64,000 nt of DNA from Arcobacter sp. F155. GTDB lineage: Bacteria; Campylobacterota; Campylobacteria; Campylobacterales; Arcobacteraceae. Positions 17,030-24,885 of the stretch are shown piece by piece (positions within the stretch are counted from its first letter, which is position 1; each line of letters opens with the position of its first letter). Both the position numbers and the translations under genes were made by a program. The DNA lies in NCBI RefSeq assembly GCF_004116455.1, contig NZ_PDJU01000001.1, forward strand, positions 372,001 to 436,000, written 5' to 3'. The notes below the pieces were generated by a model that saw nothing but the letters and a program-made list of their open reading frames with translations, made no database searches and was not told where the DNA came from.

Positions 17030-17764
17030 TTATTGAATCTCTTTCATTGCGTGAATTGTTCTTCCAATAAATAGTATTGCAGGAGTAAGTTTTTTTAACT
17101 CTTCAAAGAACTCTTCATTTTGATTGTTTACCTCATCAAGGCTAAATATTCTTTGAGAAGAACTATTTGTTGTTCCTTTACTTAGAACTGATATTGGTAA
17201 ATCTTTTGGAAAATCGATACTTAAAAGATACTCAACGATATTTTTGATATTGTGAACACCCATCATAATAATTAGATTTTCTCTATCATGGTATGATTTA
17301 ACTATACTTTTGAAAACATCAATATCATGCCCTGTTATAGTTCTATATGAGTCATTAAACTTTCTATCAACTAAAGGGAGCATAAAGCTTTCTGGTACTG
17401 AAGTTGTTGAACTTACTCCTGATACAATCTCTACATCAAAGCCAGCTTCTTTTATAGCTCTAACTTCTTCATATCCTCGACCGAAAACAAAAGGAGTTCC
17501 ACCTTTTAGTCTTACCACTACTTCATGTGTTTTTGCATAGCCAACTAAAAGGTCATTTATCTCTTCTTGTTGTTTTAGGTGTTTACCTTTTCTTTTTCCT
17601 ACATTTACTTTTAGGCAATTCTCTTTACAGAACTGGAAAACTTCTTCGTTTACTAAAGCATCATATAAAATTACATCTGCTTGTTCTATTATTTTTACAG
17701 CTTTTAGTGTAAGTAAGTCTAATTCTCCAGGTCCTGCGCCAACTAAATATATTTTTTTAATCAT
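17030..17764 (-). CDS. cobA: Uroporphyrinogen-III C-methyltransferase (CobA/SUMT)
   Basis: This 244-residue SAM enzyme makes precorrin-2, the branch to siroheme and B12. It has IYLVGAGPGELDLLTLKAVKII, VILYDALVNEEV, VNVGKRKGKHLKQQEEIN and VVRLKGGTPFVFGRGYEEV. In the last motif the usual GGDPF aspartate is threonine. It then has VSGVSSTTSVPES and ITGHDID. There is no CysG-type dehydrogenase/chelatase fusion, so precorrin-2 oxidation must be done elsewhere. It overlaps the upstream 2Fe-2S protein gene by eight bases. Confidence 0.92.
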   Translation of the reverse strand: MIKKIYLVGAGPGELDLLTLKAVKIIEQADVILYDALVNEEVFQFCKENCLKVNVGKRKGKHLKQQEEINDLLVGYAKTHEVVVRLKGGTPFVFGRGYEEVRAIKEAGFDVEIVSGVSSTTSVPESFMLPLVDRKFNDSYRTITGHDIDVFKSIVKSYHDRENLIIMMGVHNIKNIVEYLLSIDFPKDLPISVLSKGTTNSSSQRIFSLDEVNNQNEEFFEELKKLTPAILFIGRTIHAMKEIQ

Positions 17765-18227
17765 TTTTGTATGTGTCCATTTCTGACATAGGAACTATTT
17801 TAAATTCTGCCATGTCAAGTTTTTCATTATTGCTTAATGCTTTAAATAATTTTACCCACTTTTCTTTATCATACTGATGAACATTTTTAAGCCAAATAGC
17901 ATTATTTTCTAAATATCCATTTCTTTGTGTATTTTCATAGATATTTGCAACAGATCTAAATCTACAAGCTCCAAAACAACCAGTTCTTACAACTTTGATT
18001 CTTTCTTCACCCTTTGATAGAGCTAGTTCTTTTATAACCTCTCTTAAAGTTGCAGCTACATCTTTTCCTTTGTGAGCCTTTGAACATCTCTCATCATCAC
18101 ATAAAAAAAGTTGAGTTTTAAAGTGCATAATAGGTTTACTAGCATCGAACTGTTTTGGTTTGCAAGTAAAACCTTCTGCTACCTCACTTCCCATAGTATT
18201 GAAAAGTTTTTCGTTTTTATTTTCCAT
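17757..18227 (-). CDS. Thioredoxin-like [2Fe-2S] ferredoxin-domain protein in the cobalamin operon
   Basis: This 156-residue cytoplasmic protein has a C43-x4-C48 pair (LCDDERCSKAHKG) and a C84-x3-C88 pair (RTGCFGACRF), the cysteine arrangement of thioredoxin-like [2Fe-2S] ferredoxins. The start giving MENKNEKLF overlaps the cbiC stop (ATGGAAAATAA); two earlier ATGs lie further inside cbiC. An isolated 2Fe-2S ferredoxin between cbiC and cobA suggests an electron carrier for a reductive step of corrin synthesis, such as cobalt or macrocycle reduction. Its partner is unknown. Similar proteins (CbiW-like) have been noted in other cob operons. Confidence 0.82.
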   Translation of the reverse strand: MENKNEKLFNTMGSEVAEGFTCKPKQFDASKPIMHFKTQLFLCDDERCSKAHKGKDVAATLREVIKELALSKGEERIKVVRTGCFGACRFRSVANIYENTQRNGYLENNAIWLKNVHQYDKEKWVKLFKALSNNEKLDMAEFKIVPMSEMDTYKND

Positions 18228-18927
18228 TATATTTCTCATCTTTATCATAATCTTTGATTAGCTTATAGATTGCATGAAGAGTTGCTACTGTCATAGTAGA
18301 ACTTCCAAATCTTCCTTCCATAATAATCCCTGCTACATCAAAATGGTCACAGAACTTTCTACCATAAGCCTTTGATTCAACAACATTTACAAAACCTACT
18401 GGAAATAGTAGAAAAGCAACATTGTTTAAATCTACTTTTTGCTCTATTAAAGTATTAATTGCAGCATAGATAAAAGTAGGGGCATTTCCACAAGCTAAAA
18501 CTAGTGGCTCATCTTTATGTTTTTTAATAGCTTCTACAACTGCTGCATAGCTTCTTGTAGTTTTGTTTTTTTCTGCCATTTCATATGTAAAAGGTTCATT
18601 GATATAACATACAACTTCATTTTCATACTGCTTTAAATAAAAGTCACTAAGTCCAACTTTAATCATATTTACATCAACTATTATCTTTGCTTTGTTTAAT
18701 AGTAGTTTTTGCACCCTTTTAATTGCATCTTTTGAAAAGTAAATATTGTTTAATACTTCATCAAAACAAGTAGTAGTATGAATAAGTCTACTTATTACCT
18801 CTTGTTGTCCTTTATCAAACTCATTTATCTTTTCATAATCTTTTAATTCTTCACTAATCATTTCAAATGATTTATTTGAAATATCAGCACCTATATTTAT
18901 TGGTGGTTGTTCTAGTTTAAATTCCAA
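18217..18927 (-). CDS. cbiC: Cobalt-precorrin-8 methylmutase (CbiC/CobH)
   Basis: This 236-residue enzyme moves the C11 methyl to C12 to give cobyrinate. The catalytic histidine is H50 in SRLIHTTTCFD. Other family stretches are IIVDVNMIKVGLS, VLACGNAPTFIYAAI and PVGFVNVVESK. The N-terminal about 20 residues precede the family core. It overlaps the cbiA stop by eleven bases upstream and the 2Fe-2S gene downstream. Confidence 0.92.
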   Translation of the reverse strand: MEFKLEQPPINIGADISNKSFEMISEELKDYEKINEFDKGQQEVISRLIHTTTCFDEVLNNIYFSKDAIKRVQKLLLNKAKIIVDVNMIKVGLSDFYLKQYENEVVCYINEPFTYEMAEKNKTTRSYAAVVEAIKKHKDEPLVLACGNAPTFIYAAINTLIEQKVDLNNVAFLLFPVGFVNVVESKAYGRKFCDHFDVAGIIMEGRFGSSTMTVATLHAIYKLIKDYDKDEKYNGK

Positions 18928-20194
18928 AGTAATCCTTTAATATATTTATATTATTTCTAAACATTGTATGTAGATAAGTTCCATATACATTTTTTTTCTT
19001 CCAAGCTCCTACTTCACCTTTTGAGTTAATCTTTTTACTTAAAATATCACAGCCCAAAGAAGTATCAAGGGGTTTTGTATAGTGAAAAGCATGACCTTTT
19101 AAACCACTTTGACTATGGTAATAGCCAAGGCGTACTCTTTTATCAGCAAGTGAAAAGCTTACCTTTAAGATTTTTGCCATCTCTTTATCATCTACACTAT
19201 TACTTAGATATAAAAGCCCTGCACATTCTGCATAGATATGTTTGTTTTTATTTGCATGCTCAATTAATGATGCTTTGAAGTTTTGAGAAGTTTTAACTCT
19301 TTCATAGGCTTCATTTGTTTCTACATAACCTCCTGGTATAAAGACTAAATCACTATCAGAACTAATCTTTTCATCTTTAGTTGAACTAATAAGCTCTACT
19401 TCATTAAATAACTCTTTTAAAGTTTCTAAATTATCATGGTATAAAAATGAGAAGTTTTCATCATAAACAACAGTAGCTTTTTTGTTTATCTTTTTTATCT
19501 CTTCAAAGGGATAATTAGTAATATCTTCTTTTTCATATAAAGATATCTCTTTTAAAGTTTCTAAATCAATATTCTCTAAAACCTCTTTAGAGATATTTTC
19601 TAAGACCTCTTTTTTCGCATCTTTTAAATCTAAGCCTAAGTGAGTGTCTCTTAAACTTGGTAAATCTTTTTTTATCCAACCAAGTACTTTTATTTCATCT
19701 TTACCTTGGAAGTCTTGTTCTATTTGTTTTTTGATTAATTCAAAGTGCATTTTTGAAGAGACTTTATTTAAAACTACAGCTTTTATAGTGTTATCTTCTT
19801 TATAGGTTTTAAGACCTTTTAATACAGCACTAATAGTTATATATGAACCACTAGCATCAAGAAGTAAAACTGTAGGAGTGTTTAATAGTTTTCCTACATC
19901 ATAGGCTGAACATCCTTTATCCATACCATCATAAAAGCCCATTACTCCTTCTAAGATAGAAACTTCTTTATCTGAGTATTTATTAAATAGCCATTTTACT
20001 TGAGGTTCATTCATTATAAAGGTATCAAGGTTTATTGATTTTGTATTGCAAACTATTTCATGAAATTGTGGGTCAATATAGTCTGGACCAATTTTAAAAG
20101 GTCTTACACTCTTTTTAAAGTAGTATAACAATGCAGTAGAAAGAATAGTTTTTCCCTGATTTGATGAAACAGCAGAAATAAGAATTGAGTTCAC
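18917..20194 (-). CDS. cbiA: Cobyrinate a,c-diamide synthase (CbiA)
   Basis: This 425-residue glutamine-dependent ATPase has an N-terminal P-loop (ISAVSSNQGKTILSTALL), then FKIGPDYIDPQFHE and the EGVMGFYDGMD motif of CbiA/CobB. The C-terminal class-I glutaminase half includes FIPGGYVETN, the nucleophile region YAECAGLLYL and GTYLHTMF. It is the first gene of the minus arm. The start is GTG after AGAGG, and a divergent promoter region of about 286 bases separates it from cbiM. Confidence 0.93.
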   Translation of the reverse strand: MNSILISAVSSNQGKTILSTALLYYFKKSVRPFKIGPDYIDPQFHEIVCNTKSINLDTFIMNEPQVKWLFNKYSDKEVSILEGVMGFYDGMDKGCSAYDVGKLLNTPTVLLLDASGSYITISAVLKGLKTYKEDNTIKAVVLNKVSSKMHFELIKKQIEQDFQGKDEIKVLGWIKKDLPSLRDTHLGLDLKDAKKEVLENISKEVLENIDLETLKEISLYEKEDITNYPFEEIKKINKKATVVYDENFSFLYHDNLETLKELFNEVELISSTKDEKISSDSDLVFIPGGYVETNEAYERVKTSQNFKASLIEHANKNKHIYAECAGLLYLSNSVDDKEMAKILKVSFSLADKRVRLGYYHSQSGLKGHAFHYTKPLDTSLGCDILSKKINSKGEVGAWKKKNVYGTYLHTMFRNNINILKDYFGI

Positions 20195-20480
20195 TTTTAC
20201 CTCTATATAATTTTTTTTAGCTATAATTCAGCCATGAAAAATCTTAGAGGGTATAATAAACGTTACTTTAAATTGTCAACAATTGCGATGTTCTCGACAA
20301 TTAATAAGTTATGTAGTGTAGAAACTAATAGCAATTTATACCATAAAAGAGCTTATGAAAACGAAATAAACTCTTTAGATCCCCCAGAAAATTCTCAAAT
20401 TTTACTAACATTAACAAAATAATCAATTTTTAGATTACAAATTTTACTTTACATTTTAATTTTTTAATAAAGGACTACCT
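20195..20480. promoter_or_regulatory. Divergent promoter region and long leader between cbiA and cbiM
   Basis: This 286-base stretch separates the two cobalamin operons. A good -10 TATAAT at 20222-20227 faces plus and would start RNA near 20234, giving a leader of about 245 bases before cbiM. Within it, AATTGTC (20271-20277) pairs with GACAATT (20296-20302). A 62-codon ORF at 20234-20422 would be leaderless with ordinary composition, and I do not call it. No cobalamin riboswitch box is visible. A ribosome site AAAGGA precedes cbiM. Confidence 0.6.
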
Positions 20481-21161
20481 ATGCATATAGAAGCAGGTGT
20501 TGTGCATGGCGCAAAAATGGCTTTAAGTTATGGGACGGCTGCCGTTTCATTTGGTATTGCTGCAAAATTAGCAGTTGATACAATCAAAGAGAGTGGGTTT
20601 TTACCTACAATAGTTAAAACATTAGTTGCTACTATTTTAGTATTTATGTTTTTTGAGGTACTTCCTCATCACCCAGTTGGTGTATCTGAGGTACACTTTA
20701 TCTTAGGTTCAACGCTATTTTTAATTTTAGGAGCTACTCCAGCAGCATTTGGTTTAGCAGCAGGTTTATTACTTCAAGGTCTATTTTTTGCACCATTTGA
20801 TTTACCTCAGTATGGAGTGAATGTTACAACACTTTTAATGCCTTTATTTGCAATGATGTATGTAGCAAATAGAATTATTCCTAAAAATACAGCATATAAA
20901 GATATTAACTATAAAGATGCTTTAAAACTATCTGTAATGTACCAAGGTGGTATCGTTACTTGGGTTGCTTTTTGGGCGTTATATGGACAAGGTTTTGGTG
21001 CAGAAAATTTAAGTTCTGTATTAACATTTGGAGCAGCTTATATGAGTGTTGTTATTTTAGAACCATTTATTGATTTAGCAGTTCTTGCAGGTGTAAAAGC
21101 ATTAAGTAGTTTAAAATCAAGTCCTTATGTTGAGGCAAGATTATACAATAGCACAAAATAA
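20481..21161 (+). CDS. cbiM: Cobalt ECF-type transporter substrate component (CbiM-like)
   Basis: This 226-residue membrane protein has about six to seven helices. It starts Met-His-Ile-Glu-Ala-Gly, matching the N-terminal MHI of CbiM/NikM that is known to help coordinate Co2+ or Ni2+. HHPVGVSEVHFILGSTLFLILGATPAAFGLAAGLLLQ corresponds to the CbiM core helix region. It is the first gene of the plus arm, immediately before the cobaltochelatase gene (stop/start adjacent), which supports cobalt. No CbiN, CbiQ or CbiO is in the window, so partners are elsewhere or absent. Confidence 0.88.
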   Translation: MHIEAGVVHGAKMALSYGTAAVSFGIAAKLAVDTIKESGFLPTIVKTLVATILVFMFFEVLPHHPVGVSEVHFILGSTLFLILGATPAAFGLAAGLLLQGLFFAPFDLPQYGVNVTTLLMPLFAMMYVANRIIPKNTAYKDINYKDALKLSVMYQGGIVTWVAFWALYGQGFGAENLSSVLTFGAAYMSVVILEPFIDLAVLAGVKALSSLKSSPYVEARLYNSTK

Positions 21162-22003
21162 TGAAAAGATTTAGACATTACAATAGAAAAAGAGCTATTG
21201 TATTAGCTTGTTTTGGTTCAGTTATTGAACAACAAAAATATTTGGACTTAGAAGCTAAAGTAAAAGAGGAATACCCAGATTGTGAGGTATTTACCTCTTT
21301 TTCTTCAAGAATGGTAATTAAGCTTTTAAAGAAAAAGAAAAAAGAGATTTATAAAAACCTTCCTCAAACTCTTGCTGATGTAGATATGCAAGGATATAAA
21401 CATGTGGTTGTTGTTTCTGTAAATATCTATCCTACTGATGAACATGAGTTTTTAAAGAAAATTGTTGATGGATTTAAACACTTTTCTATGGCAAACCTTG
21501 GTATTACTAATGCTTTATTAACAACTACAAAAGATACAACTTCATATTTAAAAAATTTAAATGAGCAAGTAAGTAAAGAGGATACTGCAAACTTATATAT
21601 TATTCATGGAACACCAAAATTAAATACAGTTGGAATTGATTCTATTTCTTATACAAGTGATTTACTTGAAATGATTGACGAAAGAAATTTTGCCTGTTCT
21701 TTAGAGGGAGCTTTCCCATATTTTGCAATTAATGATGCAATAAAACAAAAGATTAAAGCAAAAGGCTTTAAAAAGGTTCAAGTTGTTCCTTTACTTTTAG
21801 TTAGTGGAAATCATTATATTAAAGATATGTTTGAGATAAAAGATGATTTAAGTGATGAATTTGAGTCTTTTATTGCTCCTTCTTTAACACAAAGTGAGAA
21901 CTTTAATCTTTTAGAGTTACCTCAAACACAAGAGATTTTTATAAAAAATATCAAAGAGTCATTTAAGATGCTTGGTATTAGTCATAAAACAATGACATAT
22001 TAG
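21161..22003 (+). CDS. cbiK: Sirohydrochlorin cobaltochelatase (CbiK)
   Basis: This 280-residue chelatase inserts Co2+ into sirohydrochlorin, the committed step of the cobalt-early route. It has the two halves of the class-II chelatase fold: IVLACFGSVIEQQKYLD near the start, YIIHGTPK with the first metal-binding His near residue 150, SLEGAFPYF with a conserved Glu, and VPLLLVSGNHYIKDM with the second His. It has no signal peptide, so it is cytoplasmic, unlike some periplasmic CbiK. Its start overlaps the cbiM stop by one base. Confidence 0.92.
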   Translation: MKRFRHYNRKRAIVLACFGSVIEQQKYLDLEAKVKEEYPDCEVFTSFSSRMVIKLLKKKKKEIYKNLPQTLADVDMQGYKHVVVVSVNIYPTDEHEFLKKIVDGFKHFSMANLGITNALLTTTKDTTSYLKNLNEQVSKEDTANLYIIHGTPKLNTVGIDSISYTSDLLEMIDERNFACSLEGAFPYFAINDAIKQKIKAKGFKKVQVVPLLLVSGNHYIKDMFEIKDDLSDEFESFIAPSLTQSENFNLLELPQTQEIFIKNIKESFKMLGISHKTMTY

Positions 22004-22011
22004 GAAAATAT

Positions 22012-22689
22012 ATGAAGTTATATATGGTATCTTTAGGCCCTGGTGATTATGAACTAATCACTTTAAAGGCCTTAAAAGCTTTACAAACATGTGATGCAAT
22101 TTGTATTCCTACAAAAAGTGCAGATAATAGTTTTACTAGGTCAATGACTTATAAAATAGTTAAAAAACTTATGGATGAGTATGGTTTTGAAAAAGATATT
22201 ATTCCAATGTATACTCCAATGAAGTTTAAAACTAATGATTGGCAAAGACAAGTTGATATAATCGAAGACTCTTTTAAAAAATATGATAGCTTGTCTTTTG
22301 TAACTTTAGGAGATAGTGCTGTTTATAGTACTGTATACTATTTACTGGATATTATAAAAGAACAACATAAAGAAGTTTATGAAAACAGTGAGGTTATTCC
22401 TGGGGTTACTTCTTTCTCTCATGCCTCTGCAAAGGTTAAAAAACCACTTTGTGTAGGTGATAGTAGTTTTATTATAAGACCTTTACATAAAAGAAAAGTT
22501 CCATTTACAACTGTTTACATGAGACCAAAAATTGGAATGACTACAGATAAAATAAAAGAAAAAAATGATATATATACCTTTGAAAATCTAAACTACAAAG
22601 GTGAAACGATTTTGGAACACAAAAAAGAGAAGGTTGATAAGTACATGACGTTATTTATTGATTTTCATAATAGAAATGAACAAGTTTAA
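22012..22689 (+). CDS. cbiL: Cobalt-precorrin-2 C20-methyltransferase (CbiL)
   Basis: This 225-residue SAM-dependent methyltransferase begins MKLYMVSLGPGDYELITLKALKALQTCDAI and carries VTLGDSAVYSTVYYLLDII and VIPGVTSFSHASAKVKKPL, the class motifs as found in CbiL/CobI. GNN-type residues are diverged but the order is normal. It lies eight bases after cbiK and overlaps bluB by 14 bases. Confidence 0.93.
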   Translation: MKLYMVSLGPGDYELITLKALKALQTCDAICIPTKSADNSFTRSMTYKIVKKLMDEYGFEKDIIPMYTPMKFKTNDWQRQVDIIEDSFKKYDSLSFVTLGDSAVYSTVYYLLDIIKEQHKEVYENSEVIPGVTSFSHASAKVKKPLCVGDSSFIIRPLHKRKVPFTTVYMRPKIGMTTDKIKEKNDIYTFENLNYKGETILEHKKEKVDKYMTLFIDFHNRNEQV

Positions 22690-23299
22690 TAAAAAGGCTA
22701 TTTCCTCATTAAAAGCTATTATATCATCAAGAAGAGACATAAGAGGAAATAGATTTTTAAATAAAAAGATTGATGATAAGATTTTAAATGAATTATTAGA
22801 GGCTGCTAATAATGCTCCTTCAGTAGGTTTTTCTCAACCATGGAAATTTATAATAATTGAAGATAATAAAAAAAGAGAAAAAATCTACAAAAACTTTCAA
22901 AAAGAGAATAAAAAAGCAAAAGAGATTTTTAAAACAAATGAAATATACCCAAACCTAAAACTTGAAGGTATAAAAGAATCATATTTGAATATTGCTGTTT
23001 TATATGAAAAACCTAAAAAAGATATTTTAGGACAAACTACTCAAAAAAAGGTTGGAGAGTACAGTGTTGTTTGTGCTATTCAAAACTTTTGGCTTATGGC
23101 TAGAGCTTATGGTATTGGAGTAGGTTGGGTTAGTATTCTAAAACCAAAAAAGATTAAGAAAATATTAGATATAAATGATGATTATAAATTGATTGCATAT
23201 TTAACAGTTGGATATGTAAAAGAGTTTTTAGATGAACCAGAACTTAAAAAAATAGGCTGGGAAAAGAAAAAAACTTTAAAAGAAATAAAAAAATTATAG
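22676..23299 (+). CDS. bluB: 5,6-Dimethylbenzimidazole synthase (BluB)
   Basis: This 207-residue flavin enzyme of the nitroreductase fold cleaves FMNH2 with O2 to give dimethylbenzimidazole, the lower ligand of cobalamin. I start it at the ATG giving MNKFNKKAISSLK; a TTG six codons earlier is unlikely. BluB landmarks are SSRRDIRGNRF near residues 20-30, NNAPSVGFSQPWKFIII and NFWLMARAYGIGVGWVSIL. BluB proper, rather than a generic nitroreductase, is supported by these and by the cobT neighbour. Its oxygen need fits a microaerobic life. Confidence 0.88.
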   Translation: MNKFNKKAISSLKAIISSRRDIRGNRFLNKKIDDKILNELLEAANNAPSVGFSQPWKFIIIEDNKKREKIYKNFQKENKKAKEIFKTNEIYPNLKLEGIKESYLNIAVLYEKPKKDILGQTTQKKVGEYSVVCAIQNFWLMARAYGIGVGWVSILKPKKIKKILDINDDYKLIAYLTVGYVKEFLDEPELKKIGWEKKKTLKEIKKL

Positions 23300-23308
23300 G
23301 AAGTATTT

Positions 23309-24367
23309 ATGATAAAAAATATTGTTGGCACAAATGATTTTATAGAGTTTTTAAGAGGTAAAAGTGCTACATTTTTATTAGCAGTAAGTAATACAAAAAC
23401 TGCTGATATAGAGGGTATTACACAAGCTGGGATTCCAGGAAAAATATATTTAACTCCTACCTTGGATAGTGAGTTTTTAACATGTGGAGAAGTTAGAAGT
23501 TTAGAATCTATTGCAGAAACTCCTAAAGGCGTACCAACTCCGGCATTACTTACAAGAGCTACTCATCTTTTAAAACCTTTTTCAAATATTGAAATCTTAA
23601 ATTTAGGGATTCAAGTTGCTCCTAAAGTTGATTATTTTAAAACACATAATTTTAGTATCTCTGCTTCAGGAGACATCTCATCTCTTGCAAATATTGATGC
23701 AATGGATGTATTTAAAAAAGGTTTAGATTTTGGTCAAAACTTTGAATGTAAAGATGAGTATATTATCTTAGCTGAGTCTGTACCAAGCGGAACTACAACA
23801 GCTGCTGCTACTGCTTTAGCTTTAGATTATGATTGTAAAGAGATGTTTAGTAGTAGTTTTAAAGATGTTCCTAATGATATTAGAAATAAAACAATCCAAA
23901 GTGCTCTTTCAAATATAAAAGAGAGTGATGATATCTTTTCAAGACTTTCAAAAGTATCTGATAATATGCTTATTTTTACTGCTGGGTTTATTTTAGGCCT
24001 TAATAATCAAGCAAAAGTTATCTTAGCAGGTGGAACTCAAATGGCTTGTGCTTTATTGATTGTAAACTCTATTTTAAAACAGATGCAAGGACATTTAGAA
24101 ACTTCTAATCTTGCTCTTTGTACTACAAAGTGGGTTTATGAAGATGAAAAAAGTGATATAGAAGGGCTTTTAAAATTAAATGATTTAAAAATCAATGCTT
24201 ATTATGCAGATTTTGATTTCAAAGATTCTTCACATCCTGCATTAAAGCTTTATGATGATGGTGAAGCAAAAGAGGGTGTTGGAGCAGGAGCTGCTTTAAC
24301 TTATGCACTTTTAAATGGTATTTCAAAAGAAGAACTTACTAAAAAAATAGAAAGCCTATTAGGATAA
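23309..24367 (+). CDS. cobT: Nicotinate-nucleotide:dimethylbenzimidazole phosphoribosyltransferase (CobT), archaeal/cyanobacterial-like form
   Basis: This 352-residue enzyme activates the lower ligand to alpha-ribazole phosphate. It lacks some segments of enterobacterial CobT and instead looks like the TIGR00303/UPF0284 form: TFLLAVSNTKTADIEGITQAGIPGK at residues 17-41, ESVPSGTTTAAATALAL near 155-171, LAGGTQMACALL and EGVGAGAALTYALL near the C-terminus, where the catalytic glutamate is expected. It follows bluB by nine bases. Confidence 0.88.
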   Translation: MIKNIVGTNDFIEFLRGKSATFLLAVSNTKTADIEGITQAGIPGKIYLTPTLDSEFLTCGEVRSLESIAETPKGVPTPALLTRATHLLKPFSNIEILNLGIQVAPKVDYFKTHNFSISASGDISSLANIDAMDVFKKGLDFGQNFECKDEYIILAESVPSGTTTAAATALALDYDCKEMFSSSFKDVPNDIRNKTIQSALSNIKESDDIFSRLSKVSDNMLIFTAGFILGLNNQAKVILAGGTQMACALLIVNSILKQMQGHLETSNLALCTTKWVYEDEKSDIEGLLKLNDLKINAYYADFDFKDSSHPALKLYDDGEAKEGVGAGAALTYALLNGISKEELTKKIESLLG

Positions 24368-24377
24368 ATGAAATAAA

Positions 24378-24881
24378 ATGAAAATTCTTTATTTTGGTGG
24401 ACAAAAGTCTGGTAAATCAAATCTTGCAGAACAAAAAACTTTAGAAATAAGTTCTAAAAAACCATATTACCTAGCAACTTATGATAATAGTTTCAATGAC
24501 AAAGAGATGCATAAAAGAATTGATAAACATAAGCTTCAAAGAAAAGAGCAGTTTACGATAATAGAAGAACCAAAGGATTTACTAAAGGTTTTACCAAAGA
24601 GTTTAAAATCTGAGGAAACTTTTTTAGTAGATTGTATGTCTATGTGGCTATTTAATAATATTCAAGAAGATGAAGAGTATCTAATCAATCAATTAGAAGA
24701 GATTTCAAAGCTTGATGCAAATATTGTTTTTGTTTTAAATGATGTAAACTCTGGAATCATTCCTTTTGATAGTGAAAGTAGAAAGTTTGTAGATATGACA
24801 GGAATAGTGGGACAAAAATTAGCTCAAATCTGTGATGAAGTTTATGAAGTAAAGCTTGGCTTAGCAAGTAGATTAAAGTAA
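24378..24881 (+). CDS. cobU: Adenosylcobinamide kinase / guanylyltransferase (CobU/CobP)
   Basis: This 167-residue bifunctional enzyme phosphorylates adenosylcobinamide and attaches GMP. The P-loop GGQKSGKS (residues 7-14) replaces the usual GGxRSGKS, followed by RIDKHKLQR, which is the RIxxHxxxR motif holding the GMP-linked histidine. VDCMSMWLFN and the NDVNSGIIPFDSESRKFVD motif are present. The length is normal to slightly short. It lies eleven bases after cobT and four before cobQ. Confidence 0.92.
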   Translation: MKILYFGGQKSGKSNLAEQKTLEISSKKPYYLATYDNSFNDKEMHKRIDKHKLQRKEQFTIIEEPKDLLKVLPKSLKSEETFLVDCMSMWLFNNIQEDEEYLINQLEEISKLDANIVFVLNDVNSGIIPFDSESRKFVDMTGIVGQKLAQICDEVYEVKLGLASRLK

Positions 24882-24885
24882 AGAA

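Noticed and set aside
20234-20422. 62-codon ORF in the cbiM leader
   Set aside because: No ribosome site, begins right at the predicted transcript start, composition looks random; retained only as a note on the leader.
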